8,888 bases of DNA from JBHHYR01 sp046757585. GTDB taxonomy: Bacteria > Desulfobacterota > Binatia > HRBIN30. Shown piece by piece: positions 1-5,688 of the stretch (positions are counted from its first letter, which is position 1; each line of letters starts with the position of its first letter). A model generated the notes under the pieces. That model did no database searches. It was not told the DNA's origin and worked only from the letters and a program-made list of their open reading frames with translations. The stretch spans positions 1-8,888 of the forward strand of contig JBHHYR010000153.1 of NCBI GenBank assembly GCA_046757585.1. The letters run 5' to 3'. Made by a program: the position numbers and the translations under genes.

Positions 1-30
1 TTTTGCTGTTGGCCATTCCCTGTCGTTCAT

Positions 31-60
31 TTGCACCTGCCCAATTCGGTCCTGTGATAG
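31..60 (+). promoter_or_regulatory. Possible promoter upstream of the gmhA-like gene
   Basis: TTGCAC at 31-36 resembles a -35 box and TGATAG at 55-60 a -10 box, with an 18-base spacer, about 66 bases before the chosen gmhA start. Both hexamers deviate from consensus and the window begins just upstream, so the gene could equally be read from a promoter or upstream gene (for example a heptose kinase/adenylyltransferase) outside the window. This is inference from weak motif matches only. Confidence 0.2.
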
Positions 61-125
61 CGGTCTTGTAAACAGCCCCGCCGAACTTGGCAAGGATGCC
101 TTGGACCTCGTCCGCCGGTTCGTGT

Positions 126-740
126 ATGGTGCGGCGTGTGCGCCAGCAGATCCATCGCACATTCGCCGCCAGCATCGCGGTAAAGCGCCAATTCCTGCGC
201 GATAATCTTGACGCCCTGGTTGCCGTGGTCGACACGATCGCAGCGGCGTTCTGCGGCGGGCACAAGCTCCTCCTGTTCGGCAACGGTGGCAGCGCCGCCG
301 ACGCGCAGCACATCGCCGCCGAGTTCGTCAATCGCTTCAAGATCGAACGCACGCCGCTGCCAGCCATCGCGCTGACGACCGACACGTCGGCACTAACGAG
401 CATCGCCAATGACTACGGCTACGCTGACGTCTTCGCCAAACAGGTGCGGGCGCTCGGCCGGCACGGCGATGTTGCCCTGGCGATCTCCACCAGCGGCAAC
501 GCCGTTAATGTGTTGCGCGCGGTGGCGGTGTGTAAGCGGTCGAAGATCCATACGGTGGCGTTGACCGGAGGCAGCGGCGGCAAACTGGCCCGCGCCGCCG
601 ACTTCGTGCTCCGCGCTGGCGCGAGCGCTGACACTGCTCGTATCCAGGAGACGCACATCCTCGTGGGTCATGTGATCTGCGAGCAAGTCGACGCGGCGCT
701 CTTTCCCAGTGGCGGGCAGGCGGCCAGGCGGCGCAGGTGA
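126..740 (+). CDS. gmhA: GmhA-type D-sedoheptulose 7-phosphate isomerase (SIS domain)
   Basis: A 204-residue SIS-domain protein, close to the roughly 190-residue length of GmhA. The family converts sedoheptulose 7-phosphate to D-glycero-D-manno-heptose 7-phosphate in the cytoplasm, the first step of ADP-heptose synthesis for LPS core or other glycans. Visible motifs are the phosphate-binding FGNGGSAADAQH (residues 51-62) and STSGN (121-125), and the active-site set expected from characterised GmhA: His62, Glu66, Gln174 and His182, with the same Gln-to-His spacing as E. coli. The start at ATG 126 was chosen because the N-terminus then aligns in length with GmhA; TTG 87 and ATG 96 are in-frame alternatives, and none has a good ribosome binding site. 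The C-terminus ends in an Arg-rich tail (RRRR) beyond the SIS fold. The stop overlaps a possible GTG start of the next gene by four bases (GTGA), suggesting co-translation. The main alternative is a related SIS protein such as DiaA, but the Zn and catalytic residues favour GmhA. Confidence 0.88.
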   Translation: MVRRVRQQIHRTFAASIAVKRQFLRDNLDALVAVVDTIAAAFCGGHKLLLFGNGGSAADAQHIAAEFVNRFKIERTPLPAIALTTDTSALTSIANDYGYADVFAKQVRALGRHGDVALAISTSGNAVNVLRAVAVCKRSKIHTVALTGGSGGKLARAADFVLRAGASADTARIQETHILVGHVICEQVDAALFPSGGQAARRRR

Positions 741-772
741 GGCACGGCAGACCCCTGGGAGGCCGCGTCAGG

Positions 773-1735
773 ATGCCGAAACGCCGGACTCGCTCGGCCG
801 CTCCGAAGCTCCTCGATCTTTCGAAGGTGCGGACCTACCCCCTGCGCAGCCGGACCAGCATCGTGGCGGCACCTCTGGTCGGAGCACCCGCTCGGCCGAG
901 GCGGCGCATGGGCGACTTCCTGCAGGGCCTGCCGGACATCCTCGCCGCCCGCGATTTCCGCGCTGCAGCTCGGGCCATTGCCAGCCGACACCGCGCCGGC
1001 AAGCGCATCGTGCTCGGCATGGGCGCGCATCCGATCAAGGTTGGGCTCAGCCCACTGATCATCGATTTCATGCAACGCGGAATCCTGGCGGCAGTGGCTA
1101 TGAATGGTGCCTCGATCGTCCACGACTTCGAACTGGCGTATGCGGGTGAGACCTCGGAAGACGTCGCCGCTAGCCTCGCGGATGGCCGTTTCGGCATGGC
1201 GGAGGACACAGGCCGGTTTCTCAATGAAGCCATTGCCGGCGCCCCGGCCGACCAAGGCCTCGGGGCCGCGGTTGGCAGTGCACTCCTGCGGGCACGCTTT
1301 CCCCACGCGCACCTGAGCATCCTCGCCGCCGGGGTCCGGCTCGGCGTTCCGGTCACCGTCCACGTGGCCATCGGTACCGACATCATTCACATGCACCCGA
1401 GCGCGGACGGTGCCGCGATCGGTGCCACGAGCCTGCGCGACTTCCGCCAGCTGGGGGCCATCGTCGCCGGCCTGCGCGGCGGTGTCTTCATCAACCTCGG
1501 CTCCGCCGTACTGATACCGGAGGTTTTCGTGAAGGCCCTCAACCTGGCGCGCAACGTGGGCCACCGCGTCGATGACCTGATGACCATCGACATGGATTTC
1601 ATCCGTCACTACCGGCCCCAGATGAACGTCGTGCAGCGCCCAACCGCTGGTGGAGGACGGGGCTACCATTTCACCGGACACCACGAGATCATGTTCCCCC
1701 TCCTCTGCGCGGCTGTGCTGGAATATCTGCGTTAG
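773..1735 (+). CDS. Conserved protein of unknown function, coupled to gmhA
   Basis: A 320-residue protein that I do not recognise as an enzyme of known function. I recall close relatives as conserved hypothetical proteins near heptose-synthesis genes in Geobacter-like genomes, but cannot verify that here. Highly patterned blocks suggest an active site: LGMGAHPIKVGLSP (81-94), NGASIVHDFE followed by GETSED (111-130), FGMAEDTG (140-147), VHVAIGTDIIHMHPSADG (196-213) and RPTAGGGRGY with TGHHE (289-305). Gly-rich turns plus repeated His and Asp suggest a nucleotide- or metal-dependent Rossmann-like enzyme; a remote link to the deoxyhypusine-synthase fold is possible but is inference. There is no signal peptide or membrane segment, so it is probably cytoplasmic. 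Start ATG 773 was preferred because GGGAGG lies at 757-762 with ten bases of spacing. GTG 737, overlapping the gmhA stop as GTGA, is the alternative and adds 12 residues. It is probably co-transcribed with gmhA, which points to carbohydrate or envelope-precursor metabolism. Confidence 0.8.
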   Translation: MPKRRTRSAAPKLLDLSKVRTYPLRSRTSIVAAPLVGAPARPRRRMGDFLQGLPDILAARDFRAAARAIASRHRAGKRIVLGMGAHPIKVGLSPLIIDFMQRGILAAVAMNGASIVHDFELAYAGETSEDVAASLADGRFGMAEDTGRFLNEAIAGAPADQGLGAAVGSALLRARFPHAHLSILAAGVRLGVPVTVHVAIGTDIIHMHPSADGAAIGATSLRDFRQLGAIVAGLRGGVFINLGSAVLIPEVFVKALNLARNVGHRVDDLMTIDMDFIRHYRPQMNVVQRPTAGGGRGYHFTGHHEIMFPLLCAAVLEYLR

Positions 1736-1915
1736 GCACCCGCTGGGAAGATCGCCACCGTCGCTGGAGCGCGGTGTTCCGAAATCCTAACGCGTCACGC
1801 CGGCGCGCGACACGTCCAGTCGCCGGCTCGAAGTGTACCCAGAACTTGGATAGCCTCAATCCGACGATAACAGCGGGCCTTTATTGCCGCCTCCCCCTTT
1901 GACAAAAACGACATC

Positions 1916-2057
1916 CCCTCTCCCGCACATCGGCGGGAGAGGGTCAGGGTGAGGGTTCCATCTCGCGCTTGCGGGGGCGCGAGGCCTTGTCATGCGAGGC
2001 CCTGCGCAAACTCGGTTCCCTCACCTCAATCCTCTCCCGCGGGCAATGCGGGAGAGG
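1916..2057. repeat. Paired REP-like inverted-repeat element (CCTCTCCCGC type)
   Basis: Two hairpins share the same arms. The left one pairs CCCTCTCCCGC (1916-1926) with GCGGGAGAGGG (1933-1943): an 11-base perfect stem with a 6-base loop. The right one pairs CCTCTCCCGC (2031-2040) with GCGGGAGAGG (2048-2057): a 10-base perfect stem with a 7-base loop. In addition, bases 1933-1959, including a TCAGGGTGAGGG extension, are an imperfect inverted copy (21 of 27 matches) of 2014-2040, so the two halves form a larger nested inverted repeat around a spacer of about 54 bases. CCCTCACCC..CCTCTCCC motifs recur as dispersed intergenic repeats in many GC-rich proteobacteria and related metagenomic genomes, as I recall. 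No T tract follows either stem, so an intrinsic terminator is unlikely. It could be a REP/BIME-like or MITE-like element. Confidence 0.75.
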
Positions 2058-2184
2058 AAGCTCTTGGGCGAGCCCGGTTGATTTCATCGCAAGGCGTTGC
2101 TCAACGGGGTCCCAACCTTCCGTCCTGCGTGTCCTGGTTCGGACAGTGTGGCAGTTCCAACGACGGTTTACTCCCAGAAATCGA

Positions 2185-2190
2185 TATGCT
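2185..2190 (+). promoter_or_regulatory. Possible -10 box of the yebC promoter
   Basis: TATGCT matches four of six positions of the TATAAT consensus and lies 38 bases before the yebC start, which would give a leader of about 30 bases. No good -35 box is seen at 16-18 bases upstream (ACGGTT or GACGGT only). A promoter is expected here because a non-coding gap with repeats precedes yebC, but the exact assignment is weak. Confidence 0.3.
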
Positions 2191-2218
2191 AGCTGTGCGA
2201 GTGAGCCCCTGGTTGTTC

Positions 2219-2226
2219 AGGAGGTG
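2219..2226 (+). promoter_or_regulatory. Strong ribosome binding site of yebC
   Basis: AGGAGGTG is complementary to the 3' end of 16S rRNA and ends two bases before ATG 2229. It is the best Shine-Dalgarno match in the window and fixes the yebC start, which also matches the family's conserved MSGHSKW N-terminus. Confidence 0.8.
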
Positions 2227-2228
2227 CT

Positions 2229-2978
2229 ATGTCCGGGCATTCCAAGTGGAGTTCGATCAAGCATAAGAAGGCGGCGAAGGATGCCAGACGTGGCAAGCTG
2301 TTTTCGAAGTTGATCAAGGAAATCACGGTCGCGGCTCGGCTCGGCGGGGGTGACGTGTCCGCCAACCCGCGCTTGCGCACCGCGGTGGCGACAGCGCGAG
2401 CGAACAGCATGCCGAACGACAATATCGAACGCGCGATCAAGAAGGGCTCCGGCGAGCTCGAGGGCGTCCACTACGAAGAGGTCAGCTACGAAGGGTACGG
2501 TCCCGGCGGCGCCGCGATCATGGCGAGTGCACTCACCGACAACCGTAATCGCACCGTGTCCGATCTACGGCGCATCTTCGAAAAGCACGGTGGCAATATG
2601 GGTGCGGCGGGCTGCGTTGCTTGGATGTTTCAGAAGCGCGGCTTGATCACAGTGAACAAGGAGAAGGCCGACGAAGAGCGCCTCATCGAGATCGCACTCG
2701 ATGCCGGGGCGGAGGATGTCACGGATACGGGTGAGAGCTTCGAGATTGTCACGCCTCCCGACGCTTTCGAGGCGGTCAAAGGCGCCTTGGACGCCGCGGC
2801 CATCGAGACCGCAAGCGCCGAGGTGGCAATGGCACCACAGAACACGGTGACCTTGACCGGCAAGGACGCCGCGCAAACCATGAAGTTGCTCGACGAGCTC
2901 GACGATCACGACGATGTCCAGAGCGTGGCGTCGAACGTCGATATTCCGGAGGAAGAGATGGAGCGGTTGAGTGCGTGA
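2229..2978 (+). CDS. yebC: YebC/PmpR/TACO1 family protein
   Basis: A 249-residue full-length YebC-family protein (E. coli YebC is about 246). It begins with the family signature MSGHSKWSSIKHKKAAKD and continues with NPRLRTAV (46-53), the MPNDNIERAIKKG block (61-73), YEGYGPGG (87-94), TDNRNRT (102-108) and GNMG near 122, in the usual order across the three YebC domains; the acidic C-terminal third is also typical. The family was long annotated as transcription regulators (PmpR in Pseudomonas). The mitochondrial member TACO1 is a translational activator of COX1, and more recent work ties bacterial members to translation of proline-rich stretches at the ribosome, so the DNA-binding label should be treated with caution. 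The gene is probably cytoplasmic and translated from the strong site at 2219-2226. Its position just before ruvC is a very common arrangement, though no functional link to recombination is established. Confidence 0.96.
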   Translation: MSGHSKWSSIKHKKAAKDARRGKLFSKLIKEITVAARLGGGDVSANPRLRTAVATARANSMPNDNIERAIKKGSGELEGVHYEEVSYEGYGPGGAAIMASALTDNRNRTVSDLRRIFEKHGGNMGAAGCVAWMFQKRGLITVNKEKADEERLIEIALDAGAEDVTDTGESFEIVTPPDAFEAVKGALDAAAIETASAEVAMAPQNTVTLTGKDAAQTMKLLDELDDHDDVQSVASNVDIPEEEMERLSA

Positions 2979-2993
2979 ACACGCCGCACGTGA

Positions 2994-3018
2994 GACGCCT
3001 GACAAACTCCGAGGCGTC
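2994..3018 (+). other. Small hairpin between yebC and ruvC
   Basis: GACGCCT (2994-3000) pairs with AGGCGTC (3012-3018) around an 11-base loop, 16 bases after the yebC stop. No T run follows, so it is not a clear intrinsic terminator. It may be a chance structure, a Rho-related or RNA-stability element, or a partial transcription barrier before the possible ruvC promoter. Confidence 0.3.
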
Positions 3019-3036
3019 GCTGCAACGCGCACGGGC

Positions 3037-3045
3037 TGCTAGGGT
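3037..3045 (+). promoter_or_regulatory. Possible extended -10 promoter of ruvC
   Basis: TGC followed by TAGGGT (3040-3045) fits an extended -10 element (TGn-TAnnnT) 47 bases before ruvC. No recognisable -35 box lies at the usual distance. The 114-base gap after yebC leaves room for a separate ruvCAB promoter, but read-through from yebC is equally possible. Confidence 0.25.
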
Positions 3046-3092
3046 ACACGGTGGGGTAGTGGCGTAACTGGTTCCCCGTTGGGAGGCAGCGC

Positions 3093-3650
3093 ATGCGGGT
3101 GTTGGGTGTGGATCCGGGGACGGTGGCGACCGGGTGGGGCGTGATCGAGCGCACGGGCCGCGGACTCACCTATGTGGCCGGCGGCGTCATTCGGCCCCGC
3201 GGGCCGCTGGCGCGCCGACTGGCGCACGTCTACCGCGACGTGCGGCGCATTTTGTGTGAGTTCGTTCCGGGTGGTCTGAGTCTGGAAAAGACGTTTGTCG
3301 GAGAGAACGTTCAGAGCGCGTTTCGCCTCGGCGAAGCCCGTGGCGCGGTCCTCGTGGCCGCCGCGGAAGCGGGCGTTCCCGTGCATGAGTACAGTCCAGC
3401 CGAGATTAAGGCGGCTGTGACGGGGCACGGCCGGGCAGGCAAGGAGCAGGTGCAGATGATGGTCGCGCGGCTGCTGGCGCTGCAGGCACGGCTGCCGGCT
3501 GACGAGGCGGACGCGTTGGGCGCGGGTATCTGTCATCTGCACACGCACGGCTTTGTGGCGCGCCTGGGCGACGCCGCGCCCGGCCGGGCGCGGCGGCCGC
3601 GGGCGGTACGTCAGGCGTGGTCGCGCCGCGCTGCGGCGGGACCATCGTAA
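3093..3650 (+). CDS. ruvC: Crossover junction endodeoxyribonuclease RuvC
   Basis: A 185-residue RuvC of the RNase H-like fold, which cuts Holliday junctions symmetrically as a dimer after RuvAB branch migration. The four catalytic acids expected from E. coli RuvC (D7, E66, D138, D141) are all present as D7 in LGVDPG, E65 in LEKTFVGEN, and D137 and D140 in PADEADAL. The FRLGEARG block (77-84) and the Lys117-Gln119 region (GKEQVQMMV) are also family-typical. Start ATG 3093 follows GGGAGG at 3081-3086 with six bases of spacing and places D7 exactly where expected. The C-terminal tail (about 152-185) is rich in Arg, Ala and Pro, is slightly longer than usual, and is encoded over a perfect 24-base palindrome. 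ruvA starts 54 bases downstream, so the genes are probably one transcript. Confidence 0.95.
   Translation: MRVLGVDPGTVATGWGVIERTGRGLTYVAGGVIRPRGPLARRLAHVYRDVRRILCEFVPGGLSLEKTFVGENVQSAFRLGEARGAVLVAAAEAGVPVHEYSPAEIKAAVTGHGRAGKEQVQMMVARLLALQARLPADEADALGAGICHLHTHGFVARLGDAAPGRARRPRAVRQAWSRRAAAGPS
3572..3595. repeat. Perfect 24-base palindrome inside the 3' end of ruvC
   Basis: The half-site CGCCGCGCCCGG at 3572-3583 is followed with no spacer by its exact reverse complement at 3584-3595; the next outer pair (A3571, G3596) does not match. It is entirely G+C and lies in the codons for the Arg/Ala/Pro-rich tail of RuvC. As RNA it could fold into a hairpin with about ten base pairs and a tight loop, and as DNA it could extrude a small cruciform. 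High GC raises the chance of self-complementary runs, so function is not implied. Confidence 0.9.
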
Positions 3651-3704
3651 ATGCCGTCTGGAATCCCTCGCCTTGGGCGGATGCGAGGTCTACAGTAGGC
3701 GCCG

Positions 3705-4289
3705 ATGATCGCGCAGCTGGTAGGCTCCCTGGCGTACAAGTCTCCCGAGTATCTCATCGTGGATGTGCAGGGAGTCGGGTACCAGATCGCTGTGTCGCTC
3801 AATGCCTTCTACCGCCTGCCGGAGCCCGGAGCGCGCGTGCAGCTGCTGATTCATACGCATGTACGGGAAGACGCCTTGCAGCTCTATGGGTTTCTTGAAC
3901 GCGAGGAGAAGGACTTGTTTCTCATGCTGCTCGGCGTCTCGGGCATCGGCCCACGCCTGGCCCTCAACATCCTCTCGGGCACGCCGAGCCAGGAGCTCGA
4001 AGCGGCGCTCCAAGCCGGTGACTTGGTGCGCCTGGTGGCGATTCCGGGCATCGGGAAGAAGACGGCGGAACGCCTGCTCGTCGAGCTACGCGATAAGGTC
4101 GCCCTGATGAACGGGGCGCGCCGCGACGGGCAGCGCGCATCCGGCCTCGAAGCCGAGGCGGTGTCCGCCCTCGTGAACCTTGGCTACCGGCGCGCGGAAG
4201 CGGAGCGTGCGGTGAGAACCGCGTGCGCCGGGGGCGCCCGCGATCTCGAGACCGCCATCCGGACCGCCCTGACGCGCGTGAGTGCATGA
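3705..4289 (+). CDS. ruvA: Holliday junction branch migration protein RuvA
   Basis: A 194-residue RuvA of near standard length (E. coli 203). RuvA tetramers bind the four-way junction and load the RuvB motor. Visible parts are the N-terminal OB-fold (about 1-63, starting MIAQLVGSL, with VQGVGYQI at 21-28 and REDALQLYGF at 54-63), and the central domain with two helix-hairpin-helix motifs, GVSGIGPRLA (77-86) and IPGIGKKTAERL (113-124). A variable linker (about 138-147) and the C-terminal RuvB-binding domain (about 148-194, ALVNLGYRRAEAERAV) follow. Start ATG 3705 gives the standard N-terminus, although its ribosome binding site is weak (AGG at 3697-3699). The stop overlaps the ruvB start as ATGA, so the two are almost surely translationally coupled and made in balanced amounts. 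Confidence 0.96.
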   Translation: MIAQLVGSLAYKSPEYLIVDVQGVGYQIAVSLNAFYRLPEPGARVQLLIHTHVREDALQLYGFLEREEKDLFLMLLGVSGIGPRLALNILSGTPSQELEAALQAGDLVRLVAIPGIGKKTAERLLVELRDKVALMNGARRDGQRASGLEAEAVSALVNLGYRRAEAERAVRTACAGGARDLETAIRTALTRVSA

Positions 4290-5323
4290 ACCAGGGCGAG
4301 ACGCGCCTCCCCATGGGCCGGCCCGCGGCCGAAGACGTGGTCTTCGATACCACCCTGCGCCCATCGTCGCTTGGGGAGTACGTGGGTCAGGAAAGCGTGA
4401 AGGCCAACCTGCGCGTGGCCGTCGACGCGGCCAAGGGGCGGGGCGACAGTCTCGATCACCTCCTGCTCTACGGACCCCCCGGCCTCGGCAAGACGTCACT
4501 GGCGCACATCATCGCCCGCGACATGGGGGTGAACATCCGCTCGACCGCAGGCCCGGTGATCGAACGACCCGGCGACCTGGCTGCGATCCTGACCAATCTG
4601 GAAGCCGGCGATGTGTTGTTCATCGACGAAATCCATCGGCTGAGCCGCGTCGTCGAAGAGATCCTGTATCCGGCGATGGAAGACTTCCAGATCGATGTGA
4701 TCATCGGTCAGGGTCCTTCGGCACGTTCGATCAAGCTTGACCTGAAACGGTTCACGCTCATCGGTGCGACGACGCGGGCCGGGTTGCTGACCTCGCCGTT
4801 ACGCGACCGCTTCGGCGCCAGTTTCCGGCTCGACTTCTATAACCCCGAGGAGCTTGCCACGATCGTGCAGCGCTCGGCGCGGATTCTCGACGTCCCGATC
4901 GACGCCTCGGGGGCGGTCGAGATCGCACGGCGCGCTCGCGGGACGCCCCGCATTGCCAACCGGCTGCTGCGGCGCGTGCGAGACTTCGCGCAGGTTCGCG
5001 CGGACGGGAGCATCACGGCCCCGATCGCCGACCAGGCGTTGCAGCTGCTCGAGGTCGATCACCGCGGCTTCGACAAGATGGACCGCGCCATTCTGCTGGC
5101 CATCATCGACAAGTTCAGCGGCGGTCCCGTGGGGGTCGAGACCCTCGCCGCGGCGATCGGCGAGGAACGCGAAACGATCGAAGACGTGTACGAGCCGTTC
5201 CTCATCCAGGAAGGCTACCTCAGCCGCACTCCCAAGGGACGCATGGCGACGCCGCTGGCCTTTTCGCATTTCGGCAAGGCCCAGCGCCACCAATCCCTGC
5301 AGGGACGCTTGTTCGGCAAGTGA
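4286..5323 (+). CDS. ruvB: Holliday junction branch migration helicase RuvB
   Basis: A 345-residue AAA+ ATPase, the hexameric motor that pumps DNA through the RuvA-bound junction. Motifs in order are LRPSSLGEYVGQ (24-35), Walker A GPPGLGKT (63-70), Walker B LFIDEIH (111-117), sensor 1 GATTR (160-164), the PLRDRFG block carrying the arginine-finger residue (171-177), sensor 2 region GTPRIANRLLRRVRD (about 218-232), and the C-terminal winged helix ending in FGK. ATG 4286 was chosen because it forms the ATGA overlap with ruvA and gives the family-standard N-terminus. An upstream in-frame GTG at 4223 would add 21 non-conserved residues inside ruvA and is unlikely. The gene is part of the ruvC-ruvA-ruvB unit, and all ATPase residues appear intact. 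Confidence 0.97.
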   Translation: MNQGETRLPMGRPAAEDVVFDTTLRPSSLGEYVGQESVKANLRVAVDAAKGRGDSLDHLLLYGPPGLGKTSLAHIIARDMGVNIRSTAGPVIERPGDLAAILTNLEAGDVLFIDEIHRLSRVVEEILYPAMEDFQIDVIIGQGPSARSIKLDLKRFTLIGATTRAGLLTSPLRDRFGASFRLDFYNPEELATIVQRSARILDVPIDASGAVEIARRARGTPRIANRLLRRVRDFAQVRADGSITAPIADQALQLLEVDHRGFDKMDRAILLAIIDKFSGGPVGVETLAAAIGEERETIEDVYEPFLIQEGYLSRTPKGRMATPLAFSHFGKAQRHQSLQGRLFGK

Positions 5324-5378
5324 TCGCTGTGCGTGCCGCCAGCGCACATTCCGGCAGGCAGCACCGCGTTGCGTTCAA

Positions 5379-5408
5379 CGGCACCGGGATCTTCCTCTGC
5401 CGGTGCCG
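5379..5408 (+). other. 9-base-pair hairpin between ruvB and the DUF2905 gene
   Basis: CGGCACCGG (5379-5387) is perfectly complementary to CCGGTGCCG (5400-5408) around a 12-base loop. It sits in the 117-base gap after ruvB. No T tract follows, so a standard intrinsic terminator is not supported. It may mark an RNA processing or stability point separating ruvCAB from the downstream pair, or be a chance product of high GC. Confidence 0.35.
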
Positions 5409-5440
5409 AGACAGACGCTTCAGACGGTGCTCGACCGACG

Positions 5441-5653
5441 ATGGGTGATCTTGGCAGACTCCTGATCATTTTCGGTATCGTGCTGGTTGTGGTGGGTGCG
5501 CTGCTCAACCTCGCTGGCAAGCTCCCATGGCTCGGCAAGCTTCCTGGCGACGTGTCCTATAGGAGCGACAACTTCACCTTCTACTTTCCGCTCGCGACCT
5601 GCATCGTCATCAGCGTCGTGCTGAGCGTGCTCCTCTATCTCTTCCGCCGGTGA
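5441..5653 (+). CDS. Small two-helix membrane protein, DUF2905 family
   Basis: A 70-residue hydrophobic protein with two predicted membrane helices (about 5-24 and 48-67) joined by a short loop with LPWLGKLPGD (28-37), the hallmark of the DUF2905 family as I recall it. The family has no established function; members are inner-membrane proteins sometimes encoded just after ruvB. ATG 5441 was chosen because the conserved protein starts with MGDLGRLLI; the frame stays open upstream to about 5333, but that part is low-complexity Ala/Ser/Pro and unlike the family. No good ribosome binding site precedes 5441. Its stop overlaps a possible GTG start (5650) of the exonuclease gene, so the two may be co-translated. 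Confidence 0.82.
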   Translation: MGDLGRLLIIFGIVLVVVGALLNLAGKLPWLGKLPGDVSYRSDNFTFYFPLATCIVISVVLSVLLYLFRR

Positions 5654-5688
5654 CGGGCGCCGCGCGCCGCCAGCAGGGCGGCAGGACC

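Larger units (their letters stand above)
1736..2228. other. Non-coding stretch between the gmhA unit and yebC
   Basis: I see no convincing gene in these 493 bases. The open frames here cross the repeat element and have no family-like protein pattern. The first part (1736-1910) holds only a weak 7-base stem, GCCGGCG at 1799-1805 with CGCCGGC at 1821-1827, without a T tract, so no clear terminator for the upstream unit. The middle (1916-2057) is the inverted-repeat element described separately. The last part carries the candidate yebC promoter and ribosome binding site. Confidence 0.7.

Noticed and set aside
668..1684. A 338-codon open frame on the minus strand opposite gmhA and the conserved gene
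   Set aside because: It mirrors well-supported plus-strand genes with recognisable families; its own product shows no family motif and a composition typical of an antisense frame in GC-rich DNA.
1899..1904. Perfect TTGACA -35 hexamer
   Set aside because: No -10-like hexamer lies 16-18 bases downstream; that position falls in the CCCGCA of the repeat stem.
2129..2144. TGTCC-TGGTTC-GGACA as a tRNA T-arm or small RNA hairpin
   Set aside because: The stem is only five pairs, the loop lacks the TTCRA pattern, and no acceptor or anticodon arms can be laid out around it.
1949..2313. Two plus-strand open frames of 105 and 114 codons across the repeat element and into yebC
   Set aside because: They run through the inverted repeats and overlap the yebC start in other frames; no family-like sequence or good ribosome binding site is seen.
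3691..3696. TACAGT as a -10 box for a leaderless ruvA transcript
   Set aside because: It fits TAnnnT and is 8 bases before ATG 3705, but there is no -35 box and ruvA is most simply read from the ruvC transcript.
4223..4285. N-terminal extension of RuvB from the upstream GTG
   Set aside because: The extra 21 residues are Arg-rich, lie wholly inside ruvA and are absent from the family; ATG 4286 gives the standard start and the ATGA overlap.
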